The translations under genes and the position numbers were made by a program. Shown in pieces: positions 1 to 7,321 of a stretch of 42,986 nt of DNA (position 1 is its first letter; every line of letters starts with the position of its first letter). Under the pieces are notes generated by a model. That model had not been told where the DNA came from. It did not search any database and saw only the letters and a list, made by a program, of their open reading frames with translations. The stretch is taken from positions 1 to 42,986 of the forward strand of contig CANRKI010000007.1 in NCBI GenBank assembly GCA_947631175.1. Reading direction: 5' to 3'. Source of the DNA: an uncultured Flavobacterium sp. (lineage in GTDB: Bacteria; Bacteroidota; Bacteroidia; Flavobacteriales; Flavobacteriaceae).

Positions 1-542
1 CTCCCGGAGCATTTAGTTTAACAGCTACAGCAACTTGTAGCGGAACACAAAGCGCAATCAATTTAACTTGGACTGCGGCTGCCGGAGCAACATCGTATGA
101 TATTTATCGAAACGGAAATTTATATGCAGAAAACCAAACAGGAACTTCGTTCTTAAACACCTATTTGATTAATGCGGGAACAGCTTATACATTCAGAATT
201 GTAGCTAAAAACGCTTCGGGATCTACAAACAACTCTAACGGAACCTTAAGCAGAACTGCTATTTCATGTGCTTCTGCTCGAATGACTGCTACTGAATCAA
301 AACAACTAAGCTTTTACCCAAACCCAACTAAAGACTTTTTAAACATAACATTAGATCAAGTTTTAGAAGAAAGCGCAACTGTTGATGTTTTTGACATCCA
401 AGGGAAATTAGTAGTAACCGATACCATTAAAGCAAACAACGACGAACATAGTCTAAGTTTAATTTCATTAAACACCGGAACATACATTGTTCGAATTACA
501 AATATGCAAATAGAGCATTCGTTTAAAATCCTAAAAAACTAG
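1..542 (+). CDS. C-terminal part of a T9SS-secreted protein (Fn3-like domain plus type A sorting domain)
   Basis: The reading frame is already open at base 3, so this is the 3' end of a longer gene that starts outside the window. Residues from the left edge to about 90 look like a fibronectin type III domain (a TWTAAAGATSYDIYRNG strand pair, then AYTFRIVAKNASG). The last 75 or so residues are a typical Por secretion / type A sorting domain: LSFYPNPTKDFLNI, then VDVFDIQGKLV, then LNTGTYIVRI. In this family the signal targets a protein for export by the type IX system and attachment to the cell surface or release. The catalytic or adhesive part lies upstream and cannot be seen. A strong terminator follows directly. 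Confidence 0.9.
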   Translation, partial: PGAFSLTATATCSGTQSAINLTWTAAAGATSYDIYRNGNLYAENQTGTSFLNTYLINAGTAYTFRIVAKNASGSTNNSNGTLSRTAISCASARMTATESKQLSFYPNPTKDFLNITLDQVLEESATVDVFDIQGKLVVTDTIKANNDEHSLSLISLNTGTYIVRITNMQIEHSFKILKN

Positions 543-557
543 TTTTTCAATAAAAAC

Positions 558-589
558 AAAAGGAGTTCTAAGCAAACAGAACTCCTTTT
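558..589 (+). terminator. Rho-independent terminator after the T9SS cargo gene
   Basis: A perfect 12-bp stem (558-569 with 578-589, AAGGAGTTCT against AGAACTCCTT) with an 8-nt loop runs into a short T-run, 16 bases after the stop codon. Confidence 0.85.
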
Positions 590-674
590 TATAAAATTTG
601 CCCAAAATAATATCGCCCCAATTCCATCATAAAATATGATTTTGGTTTTAACAGACTTTTTGTATATTTCAAAC

Positions 675-1238
675 ATGAAAAAAATACTACTATTCTTCCT
701 ATTAGCCACACAATTTTTGATAGGACAAAACCAAGAACAAATTAAAAAAGAGTTTACAGCCTACATTCAGGCAACAAATTCATTAAATGCAAGTCAAACT
801 CACGCATTAACTTATCCGGCAATTTTCGAGAAAGTTACTGTGCAAATGTTACAAGACATGTATAAAAACCTGAGTCAAAACCCAAATTTTAATATACTTA
901 CAAATTCTACAAATACGCCTATAAAAATTAACGAAGTTGTTGAGAGTGGCGGTCGAAAATTTGTGAAAATTATTGCCGAAAATCAAGTTCTTATGACCTT
1001 TAAATCCCCAGTAAACGATCCAAACGTAATGGCAAGCGATTTTAAAGTGAGTATGAATGCTAAAAAGGTAAATTTTGATCCTAAAAGCAATACATTCAAT
1101 ATCATACACGATATTACTGTAATTGGCATTCAGGATTCGAGTACACAAAACACTTGGAAATTCATAAACTTTTCGCCACGAAAAAATGTGATTGCAGAGT
1201 TGTTTGGTAAAGAAGTGTCCAAACTTTTAAAACTATAA
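675..1238 (+). CDS. Small exported protein of unknown function
   Basis: The 187-residue product begins with a clear signal peptide (MKKILLFFLLATQFLIGQNQ). I start it at ATG 675; an in-frame ATG at 636 would put 13 non-signal residues before this peptide. No lipobox Cys is present, so periplasmic or secreted soluble location is likely. The mature part mixes an N-terminal helical stretch (EQIKKEFTAYIQATNSLNAS, YPAIFEKVTVQMLQDMYKNL) with a beta-rich C-terminal half (GGRKFVKIIAENQVLMTF, NTWKFINFSPRKN). This resembles small flavobacterial exported proteins with an NTF2-like or lipid-carrier look, but I recognise no named family. It stands alone between two terminators. Confidence 0.75.
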   Translation: MKKILLFFLLATQFLIGQNQEQIKKEFTAYIQATNSLNASQTHALTYPAIFEKVTVQMLQDMYKNLSQNPNFNILTNSTNTPIKINEVVESGGRKFVKIIAENQVLMTFKSPVNDPNVMASDFKVSMNAKKVNFDPKSNTFNIIHDITVIGIQDSSTQNTWKFINFSPRKNVIAELFGKEVSKLLKL

Positions 1239-1242
1239 AATT

Positions 1243-1276
1243 AAAAAAGAGCTGATTTTTATATCAGCTCTTTTTT
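1243..1276 (+). terminator. Rho-independent terminator
   Basis: A 14-bp stem (1243-1256 with 1263-1276, core GAGCTGAT/ATCAGCTC) has a 6-nt loop and ends in eight T. It ends the transcript of the small exported protein. Confidence 0.88.
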
Positions 1277-1501
1277 TTAAGGAAAAAACACTCTAAAAAG
1301 TGTTCACATAAGTAATTTAAATATAGTCAGGGAAAACTAAATTTTATTAACATACTTTTTTTTTACAAATATTACAAAAATGCCCCTAATTGTAATAAAC
1401 CAAATTCATATTGTATGAACTTACGGCAAATGTACAACATATAAAAAACACCCGATTACGGTTTTTTCGCAAAAACGTTACGGTTTTTTGTTTGTTTTTT
1501 T
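1277..1501. other. Gene-free AT-rich stretch with short direct repeats
   Basis: No plausible gene on either strand. Visible structure: a hairpin AACACT (1287-1292) / AGTGTT (1299-1304), followed on the minus strand by a T-run, so it could end a minus-strand transcript. There is also a direct repeat TTACGGTTTTTT at 1456-1467 and 1478-1489. The repeat resembles the end of the structured element that begins at 1502. Confidence 0.5.
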
Positions 1502-1607
1502 GCGTTACCGCTTTTTAATGAGCGGTCGGGCTTTTCGCGCTCGCAATTTTTACATTTCATTACAAAATGTGCTCAAACAAACGCTTCAATCCCTAACGCG
1601 CTCCGCC
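1502..1607 (-). repeat. Structured intergenic element, copy A1
   Basis: Read on the minus strand this copy opens with GGCGGAGCGCGTTAGGG and closes with AGCGGTAACGC. Pairings: outer stem GCGTTA/TAACGC (1594-1599 with 1502-1507); inner helix GGG/CCC; hairpin ACATTT/AAATGT (1552-1557 with 1565-1570); hairpin CCGCT/AGCGG (1508-1512 with 1521-1525). It shares TTGTTTGAGC, GCGAGCGCG, CGACC and the loop CATTAAAA with the copy at 5027-5125. The outer stem, inner helix and two hairpins describe a three-way junction. Whether it is transcribed is unknown. Confidence 0.75.
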
Positions 1608-1700
1608 AAATAAAAAATCTCACTTTTATATTTTAGCTTTAAACCCTTCAGTTCAAGTACAAAGTATTTTGTAAAAGTTTTTCTTTTTCCGTTCCAATTC

Positions 1701-1822
1701 GCGTTAGCGGGTGCAGCATTGTGTGAGCTCCTTTTTAATGTAGTGCAACGAAATTAAAAAGAGCGAGTGCGAAACACGCGACCTGTAAAAAACGACGTTA
1801 GGAGTTTTTGTACAGGGAACGC
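1701..1822 (+). repeat. Structured intergenic element, copy A2
   Basis: Plus-strand copy with the same skeleton as A1 and B: GCGTTAG, TTGTGTGAGCTC, GCGAGTGCG, CGACC and a final AACGC. Its helices differ in sequence but still pair: outer GCGTT/AACGC (1701-1705 with 1818-1822), inner GCG/CGC, a 9-bp hairpin CTTTTTAAT/ATTAAAAAG (1731-1739 with 1753-1761), and CCTGTA/TACAGG (1782-1787 with 1811-1816). The last hairpin has a longer loop than in the other copies. It ends at the terminator of the minus-strand gene at 1860 and lies head-to-head with A1, 93 bp away. Confidence 0.72.
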
Positions 1823-1851
1823 AAAAAAAAACTGCCTAAAAATAAGGCAGT
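1823..1851 (-). terminator. Terminator of the SBF transporter operon
   Basis: Stem ACTGCCT/AGGCAGT (1831-1837 with 1845-1851), with an eight-A run at 1823-1830 that reads as a T-run on the minus strand. It lies 9 bases past the stop codon. Confidence 0.85.
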
Positions 1852-1859
1852 CTTGTTAT

Positions 1860-2822
1860 TTATTTCTCATTAAGTTTTTGCGCAATAAAACTTATTATGA
1901 TTATCTGCATGGCGTGATAAAGCATGATTGGTAACAAAATAATACCTAAGGTTGTGCTGGTTTTAAATAAGACACTCGAAAAAACGGTTCCGTGAACGAG
2001 GGATTTTTTTGAGCCGCAAAATAAAGCGGTAATTGTATCTTCTTTACTGAATTTTAAAATGCGGCAAACGATGCTTAAACTTGAATACAATGCGATAAAT
2101 AAAACGGTAACTCCTATGCCAAGTAAGGCTAAAATTTGTAGGGATACGTTGCTGAATAAACCGCTGTAGAATGCGTGGGCAAAACTTTTATAAATGATTA
2201 ATAAAATAATTGCTTTATCGAACAAGGCTAATTGTTTGTTATATTTTGTGGCATATTCTCCTAAATATTTTTGTAAAAATAAACCCAAAATAATGGGTAC
2301 TAAAATTTGCAAAACCAAATCGATATAGGTTTGGGTAAAGTCAAAATCGGAGGATGAGGTTTTTAAAAATAGGCCCAACCAAAGTGGTGTAATTAAAATA
2401 CCGATTATCCCTGAGATGCTTGCGTTAAAAATTGCTCCTGGAATGTTTCCTTTTGCCAAACTAACCATTACAACCGACGATGAAACTGTTGATGGTAAAC
2501 AAGCTAAAAAGAAAAAGGCCAACCAAATGGTTTGGCTCATTTCTGTTTGCGGAACAAAAAGTTTTACCAACAAAACCAATACGGGAAACAATAAAAAGGT
2601 GGCTAATTGAACCACTACATGCAGCTTCCAATTTCGTAAACCAGAGGTTATTTTTTGTTTGCTTAGTTTTAAACCGTAAAACAAAAAAATAAAACTTATA
2701 CCGATATTTGCAATCTTTGAAATATTGATTGGACTTTGGTCCGTACCAAAAAACGGAAAAAAATAGGCTACAAAAACAGTGCAAATAATGGCAATTACAA
2801 AACCGTCGATTTTAATTTTCAT
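1860..2822 (-). CDS. SBF-like (bile acid:Na+ symporter family) transporter, YfeH/DUF4137 type
   Basis: A 320-residue integral membrane protein with nine to ten predicted helices, starting at residues 8-24. It resembles the YfeH/DUF4137 branch of the bile acid:sodium symporter superfamily. Supporting stretches are ISFIFLFYGLKLS (helix 2), FFLACLPSTVSSSVVMVSLAKGN (the crossover-type region, about residues 105-130) and the late FCGSKKSLVHGTVFSSVLF segment. The substrate cannot be told from sequence; family members carry organic anions with sodium. Its start codon overlaps the end of the upstream FAD-linked oxidase by 11 bp, so the two are probably translated from one mRNA. Import or export of a hydroxy-acid would make sense but is only inference. 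Confidence 0.85.
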   Translation of the reverse strand: MKIKIDGFVIAIICTVFVAYFFPFFGTDQSPINISKIANIGISFIFLFYGLKLSKQKITSGLRNWKLHVVVQLATFLLFPVLVLLVKLFVPQTEMSQTIWLAFFFLACLPSTVSSSVVMVSLAKGNIPGAIFNASISGIIGILITPLWLGLFLKTSSSDFDFTQTYIDLVLQILVPIILGLFLQKYLGEYATKYNKQLALFDKAIILLIIYKSFAHAFYSGLFSNVSLQILALLGIGVTVLFIALYSSLSIVCRILKFSKEDTITALFCGSKKSLVHGTVFSSVLFKTSTTLGIILLPIMLYHAMQIIIISFIAQKLNEK

Positions 2823-4230
2823 CTGGAAAAATTTTACCTGGATTTAAAATTCCGTTGGGATCAAACACCGATTTAATGGCTTTCATTAAACTTAGCTCGA
2901 CTTTAGAGAAAGCTATTGGCATATAATTTTTTTGGACAAAACCAATACCGTGTTCACCAGACAATGTCCCTTTTAAACGTACCGTTTCTTTAAAAATTTC
3001 AACAATTCCTTTAGGAACTTGTGTTTGCCAATCGGCATCGCTCATATCGCCTTTAATAATATTGATGTGCAAATTTCCGTCGCCAGCATGACCGTAACAA
3101 ACCGAATGGAATCCGTATTTTTTACCGGCATCTTTTACCGCTTTTAATAAAGTGGGTAATTCGTATCGAGGTACAACAGCATCTTCTTCTTTATAAATTG
3201 AATTGGATTTTACAGCTTCGCCAACGGCACGACGTAGTTTCCATAAAGCATTTTTTTGGTCTTCGGTATCAGCAAATAATATTTCGTCAATTTCATAATT
3301 CTCTAAAACGTTCATTATTTTCTCGGCTTCCTGAAATAGAATTTCTGGGTAATTTCCATCAACTTCAATTAATAAATGTGCCTGAATATTATCGCCTACT
3401 GGTACGTTTACTCCGTCAACATATTTCATGGTCCATGTAATAGCATCGCGTTCCATAAATTCTAATGCACTTGGTGTAATTCCGGCTCTAAAAATAGCCG
3501 AAACAGCTTCGCAAGCTTGTGTTGCTTGATAAAAAGGAACCAACATTAATACATTGTGAGTTGGTAATGGTAAAAGTTTAAGTACAATTTGGGTTACAAT
3601 ACCCAATGTCCCTTCGCTACCAACCATAAGTTGAGTTAGGTTGTATCCCGTTGCGTTTTTTAGTGTGTTTGCGCCGGTCCAAATAATTTCGCCTGTTGGT
3701 AAAACTACTTCAAGGTTTAAAATGTAATCTTTGGTTACGCCATATTTTACGGCTCGGGCTCCGCCAGAATTTTCGGCAACATTTCCGCCAATAAAACAAC
3801 TTCCCTGACTGGATGGATCCACTGGATAAAACAATCCCTTTTGGGCTAAAGTATCGCGTAAAACCTGAGTAATTACGCCTGGTTGTGTGATAACTTGTAA
3901 GTTTTTCTCATCTATTTCTAAAATCGAATTAAACAATTCCATTGATAATGCGATACCACCATGAATGGAAAGAGCTCCGCCACTTAAACCTGTTCGCCCA
4001 CCAATGGGTGTAACAGGAACGTGATAGTGATTGGCAAGTTTTACAATTTCTGAAATTTGCTGTGTGTTTTGAGGTTTCACAACGATTTGAGGCGGAAAGT
4101 TTAAATCCTCAGTTTCGTCGTGGCCGTACTGTTTGCAAATGTCTTGGTCTAAAAATAAAAATGATTGCCCTACTATTTGTTGTAGTTGGGCAATCATTGT
4201 ATTAGGTATATTTTTTAAAGTCGACGTCAT
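2812..4230 (-). CDS. FAD-linked oxidase, GlcD/D-lactate dehydrogenase type
   Basis: The 472-residue product has the full architecture of the FAD-binding PCMH / FAD-oxidase C family (GlcD, D-lactate and D-2-hydroxyacid dehydrogenases). N-terminal FAD domain: QIVVKPQNTQQISEIVKLAN, then VTPIGGRTGLSGGAL, then DPSSQGSCFIGGNVAENSGG, about residues 50-230. C-terminal domain: YGHAGDGNLHINI and GEHGIGFVQKNYM, ending with PNGILNPGKIFPD. The family oxidises D-2-hydroxyacids such as D-lactate or glycolate, passing electrons to quinone or a partner protein. No GlcE/GlcF partner is nearby. The start is the first ATG; a second in-frame ATG lies 11 codons in. It overlaps the following transporter gene by 11 bp. 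Confidence 0.9.
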   Translation of the reverse strand: MTSTLKNIPNTMIAQLQQIVGQSFLFLDQDICKQYGHDETEDLNFPPQIVVKPQNTQQISEIVKLANHYHVPVTPIGGRTGLSGGALSIHGGIALSMELFNSILEIDEKNLQVITQPGVITQVLRDTLAQKGLFYPVDPSSQGSCFIGGNVAENSGGARAVKYGVTKDYILNLEVVLPTGEIIWTGANTLKNATGYNLTQLMVGSEGTLGIVTQIVLKLLPLPTHNVLMLVPFYQATQACEAVSAIFRAGITPSALEFMERDAITWTMKYVDGVNVPVGDNIQAHLLIEVDGNYPEILFQEAEKIMNVLENYEIDEILFADTEDQKNALWKLRRAVGEAVKSNSIYKEEDAVVPRYELPTLLKAVKDAGKKYGFHSVCYGHAGDGNLHINIIKGDMSDADWQTQVPKGIVEIFKETVRLKGTLSGEHGIGFVQKNYMPIAFSKVELSLMKAIKSVFDPNGILNPGKIFPDEN

Positions 4231-4265
4231 GGTATTGGATGTTTAAATCTAATACTCAAATGTAC

Positions 4266-4901
4266 TTATTTTGGTTGAGCTGTGTATCGTAAATACGGTT
4301 TAATTTCAGTGAATTCCTGATTAAATTTAGCCTCGATTTCTGAGCTCGCAATAGAATTGGCTACAATAACATCGTTACCAACCTTCCAGTTTGCTGGAGT
4401 GGCAACCGGAAATTGTGAAACCAATTGTAAGGAATCAACCACGCGAATAATTTCGTCAAAATTACGTCCTGTTGATGCTGGATAAGTTAAAACTAAACGG
4501 ATTTTTTTTGCTGGATCGATAATAAAAACCGAACGAACGGTAAGTTTATCGTCTGCGTTTGGATGGATCATATCGTATAGCTCGGCTACTACTCTATTTT
4601 CATCAGCGATGATTGGATAATTTACTTTTACGTTTTGGGTTTCTTCAATATCTTTAATCCATTCTAAATGCGATTGTTTTCCGTCAACACTAACAGCAAT
4701 AACTTTAACGCCGCGTTTTTCGAATTCTGGTTGATAGTTTGCAACAGTACCTAATTCTGTAGTACAAACTGGCGTAAAATCGGCAGGATGTGAAAATAAA
4801 ATTCCCCAATTATTACCTAACCATTGGTGAAAATTAATATTACCTAAGGAAGTTTCTGTATCAAAGTTTGGAGCTAAATCTCCTAATCTTAGTGTAGACA
4901 T
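4266..4901 (-). CDS. 1-Cys peroxiredoxin (Prx6 family)
   Basis: A 211-residue thiol peroxidase that reduces H2O2 and organic peroxides. The active-site motif HPADFTPVCTTE places the peroxidatic Cys at residue 46. The C-terminal extension with YPASTGRNFDEIIRVVDSLQL and VATPANWKVGNDVIV is the Prx6-type domain, so this is the 1-Cys class rather than AhpC. I start at ATG 4901. An ATG at 4940 would add 13 residues, but a TAAATTTG -7 box lies at 4945-4938 and would place the transcript start downstream of that codon. The gene is transcribed alone. Structured element B lies between it and the MFS gene upstream. Confidence 0.92.
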   Translation of the reverse strand: MSTLRLGDLAPNFDTETSLGNINFHQWLGNNWGILFSHPADFTPVCTTELGTVANYQPEFEKRGVKVIAVSVDGKQSHLEWIKDIEETQNVKVNYPIIADENRVVAELYDMIHPNADDKLTVRSVFIIDPAKKIRLVLTYPASTGRNFDEIIRVVDSLQLVSQFPVATPANWKVGNDVIVANSIASSEIEAKFNQEFTEIKPYLRYTAQPK

Positions 4902-4937
4902 ACTCTTATTTTTAGTGTTAATAAGAATAAAATTACT

Positions 4938-4945
4938 CAAATTTA
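4938..4945 (-). promoter_or_regulatory. -7 promoter element of the peroxiredoxin gene
   Basis: TAAATTTG on the minus strand matches the Bacteroidetes -7 consensus TAnnTTTG. No good -33 TTG was found. It predicts a leader of about 30 nt before ATG 4901. Confidence 0.45.
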
Positions 4946-5026
4946 TTAAAAAACAACAAAAAACAGAGATAATTAAATGTTATATTATTGTTTATGCTTA
5001 GGATGTATTAGGTGTTTTGCGCAAGC

Positions 5027-5125
5027 GCGTTAGTGCTAGGAGCTTTGTTTGAGCTCACTGCGAAATGCAATGCAGCAGTAGCGAGTGCGTATAGCACGAC
5101 CCGCTCATTAAAAAGCGGGTAACGC
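5027..5125 (+). repeat. Structured intergenic element, copy B
   Basis: The cleanest copy. Outer stem GCGTTA/TAACGC (5027-5032 with 5120-5125); inner helix GTGCT/AGCAC (5033-5037 with 5093-5097); hairpin ACTGC/GCAGT (5057-5061 with 5075-5079); hairpin CCCGCT/AGCGGG (5100-5105 with 5114-5119) with loop CATTAAAA. It shares TTTGTTTGAGCTC, GCGAGTGCG and CACGACC with the other copies. It ends one base before the stop codon of the minus-strand MFS gene, so that gene's mRNA carries its antisense form, which can also fold. Confidence 0.78.
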
Positions 5126-5126
5126 C

Positions 5127-6314
5127 CTATTTATTAGGTTTTATATTGGGTAAAAAGTAAGCAAAAATACCTAAAAGTGGTAAAAATGCGGTGATTTGAT
5201 ATACGGTTTCGATGCTATACATATCGGCAAAATACCCCAAAACGGCTGATCCTAATCCGCCTAATCCAAAGGATAAACCGTAGAAAATTCCGGAGATAGT
5301 TCCTAGTTTATTAGGCATTAGTTCTTGCGCGAAAACTAAAATCGCAGAAAAAGCTGAGGACATAATTAGTCCGATTAATACGGATAAAATGATCGTTGCA
5401 TTTAAACCAACGTACGGTAAGGCTAACGCAAAAGGAGCGGCACCAAGAATGGAGATCCAGATGATGTATTTGCGCCCAAATTTGTCGCCAAGTGGTCCGC
5501 CCAAAAAGGTTCCTAAAGCAACTGATCCTAAAAATATGAACAATAGAATCTGTGATTTTTCGACCCCGACACCAAATTTATTGATGAGATAAAAGGTATA
5601 GTAATTGGTCATTGAGGCCAAATAAAAAGCCTTTGAAAACATCAAAGTTATTAATATTGCTAATGAAATTTTGATAGTTTTTGATGAAAAACGACTTTCT
5701 CCTGTATTAGATTTGGGCTTAACGTGCCCCAAAATGATTTGCTTGTTATACCATTTTCCTATAAAAAATAAAACAGCGATACCAAGTAAGGCTAAAATTA
5801 AGAATTTTAAAATTTCGGTTTGTGCTTTTGAGGCTACAACTAAGGCGATTAAAAGAGGACCTAAAGCGGTACCAAAGTTTCCGCCTAATTGAAAAATAGA
5901 TTGTGCTAAACCTCGTTTTCCGCCAGAGCCTAAGTATGCAACACGAGAAGCTTCGGGATGAAATATGGAAGAACCAATACCTATTAAGGCAACAGATCCT
6001 AAAATGGTATAAAACGAAGTTGCAAAGGCTAAACATAAAATTCCTACCAATGTAAAGCCCATTGCGGCAGCAAGAGAAAACGGTTTGGGATTTTTATCAG
6101 TATATATACCAACCAAAGGTTGCAATAAAGATGCTGTAAATTGGTAGGCAAAAGTAATTAAACCAACTTGGGCAAAGGTTAATTGGTAACTTTCTTTTAA
6201 AACCGGATACATAGCCGGAATGGTTGCTTGTAATAAATCGTTAATACAGTGCGCAAAAGCTACTGTAAATAATATAGAATAGGCTGTTTTTTGAGCCGTT
6301 TTAGTTGTTGTCAT
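5127..6314 (-). CDS. MFS exporter, fosmidomycin-resistance (Fsr) type
   Basis: A 395-residue major facilitator with twelve predicted helices. The N-terminal AHCINDLLQATIPAMYPVLK is the signature of the Fsr branch (E. coli Fsr is about 400 residues), followed by VGLITFAYQFTASLLQPLVG. The central GGPLGDKFGRKYI is the MFS A-like motif of the second half. Fsr proteins export fosmidomycin and other small molecules; the natural substrate here is unknown. I start at ATG 6314, two bases after the stop of the upstream AEC carrier. An in-frame ATG at 6344 lies inside that gene. The tight spacing indicates co-transcription with the carrier. Confidence 0.88.
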   Translation of the reverse strand: MTTTKTAQKTAYSILFTVAFAHCINDLLQATIPAMYPVLKESYQLTFAQVGLITFAYQFTASLLQPLVGIYTDKNPKPFSLAAAMGFTLVGILCLAFATSFYTILGSVALIGIGSSIFHPEASRVAYLGSGGKRGLAQSIFQLGGNFGTALGPLLIALVVASKAQTEILKFLILALLGIAVLFFIGKWYNKQIILGHVKPKSNTGESRFSSKTIKISLAILITLMFSKAFYLASMTNYYTFYLINKFGVGVEKSQILLFIFLGSVALGTFLGGPLGDKFGRKYIIWISILGAAPFALALPYVGLNATIILSVLIGLIMSSAFSAILVFAQELMPNKLGTISGIFYGLSFGLGGLGSAVLGYFADMYSIETVYQITAFLPLLGIFAYFLPNIKPNK

Positions 6315-6316
6315 TT

Positions 6317-7231
6317 TTAAATGAGTTGTAAAATATAATACCAAATTGTAAGGGTGATGAAAGAAATTGGAATTCCAAAACCAATCATCATGGTACTTAA
6401 TTTGGGCTTTAATCCGTAATTAGCAGCCACAATTGTTCCGGTAATCATGGGTGCCATAGCAGCCTCGATAATGCAAACATCAATAGCTAGTCCGCTTGCA
6501 CCAAAGATAAAAACATATAGGGTTAAAATGCAGAGCGGAAACAAAATTAACTTAAAAAATAATCCTAGTGCTAAGAATTTAAAGTGTTTACTTTGCTTAT
6601 CAAACTCCAATTGCATCCCAACGGCTACAAGAGCTAAAGGCGAAACTGTTGCTCCTAAAGTTTTAAATACGTCCTGAAAAACGGTTGGAAAATCTGTTCC
6701 AAAAAGGTTTAAAATTAATCCTATTAAAAAACCAACAAAAGGAGGAAATTGAATTAGTTTTTTAAAAATAGATTCTTGATTTGTTGTACCCTCTCTGGAA
6801 TATTTGGTTGCAATTATAATTGCAACGGTTGATAAAACAACAAAAGTTCCTGGTTGATCAATAATTACTGCGGTTTTAATACCTTCGTCACCAAATAGGG
6901 CCTGAATAATAGGAAAACCAACAAAAGAGGTGTTTCCTAATCCAGCACAAATAATTAAACAGCCTATTAATTTTTTTGACCAGTTATATTTTTTTCCTAT
7001 AAAATTAAAAAACACAAAGGCAAGGCCAATATTGAGCCATGCTACCAGTAAAGGATATATTAAAGAAGCGGAAACTTCTAGTTTTGGAATGTAATACATT
7101 GCCAAAGCAGGCATTGAAATATAAATAACAAATTGATTTAAAACCTTGTATGAAGCTTTAGGAAAATTTTTATTTGATTTTAATAGAAAACCTACTAATA
7201 AACAAATAATGATTAATAAGATATTAGACAC
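6317..7231 (-). CDS. AEC-family transporter (auxin efflux carrier family)
   Basis: A 304-residue membrane protein with about ten helices arranged as two five-helix halves, the plan of the AEC family (Mem_trans). Typical features are the early KVLNQFVIYISMPALAMYYIP, the mid CLIICAGLGNTSFVGFPIIQALFG (about residues 90-115), and the repeat-two equivalent AAMAPMITGTIVAANYGLKPKL near residue 260. Characterised bacterial members export or import malate, malonate and similar anions; auxin is not implied. It leads a two-gene operon with the MFS exporter and is divergent from meaB across a 90-bp gap. Confidence 0.88.
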   Translation of the reverse strand: MSNILLIIICLLVGFLLKSNKNFPKASYKVLNQFVIYISMPALAMYYIPKLEVSASLIYPLLVAWLNIGLAFVFFNFIGKKYNWSKKLIGCLIICAGLGNTSFVGFPIIQALFGDEGIKTAVIIDQPGTFVVLSTVAIIIATKYSREGTTNQESIFKKLIQFPPFVGFLIGLILNLFGTDFPTVFQDVFKTLGATVSPLALVAVGMQLEFDKQSKHFKFLALGLFFKLILFPLCILTLYVFIFGASGLAIDVCIIEAAMAPMITGTIVAANYGLKPKLSTMMIGFGIPISFITLTIWYYILQLI

Positions 7232-7270
7232 TTTTTATTTTTTTAAAGAATAGAACCTGATTTAACATTT

Positions 7271-7278
7271 CAAAATTA
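7271..7278 (-). promoter_or_regulatory. -7 promoter element of the AEC-MFS operon
   Basis: TAATTTTG on the minus strand fits TAnnTTTG; predicted leader is about 35 nt. On the other strand TAACTTTA (7292-7299) is a near match that could serve meaB. Confidence 0.4.
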
Positions 7279-7321
7279 CTAGATAATATTGTAACTTTAG
7301 CTCCATTAATATATTTTTTAA

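Noticed and set aside
636..674. Longer N-terminus for the small exported protein (ATG 636)
   Set aside because: It would put 13 residues before a perfect signal peptide that begins at ATG 675.
849..1148. Minus-strand open frame antisense to the small exported protein gene
   Set aside because: Aromatic- and Cys/His-rich composition typical of an antisense frame. The plus-strand frame has a signal peptide and a terminator.
5100..5119. CCCGCT/AGCGGG hairpin as a simple terminator of the MFS gene
   Set aside because: There is no T-run on the minus strand, and it is an integral arm of structured element B, present in the other copies.
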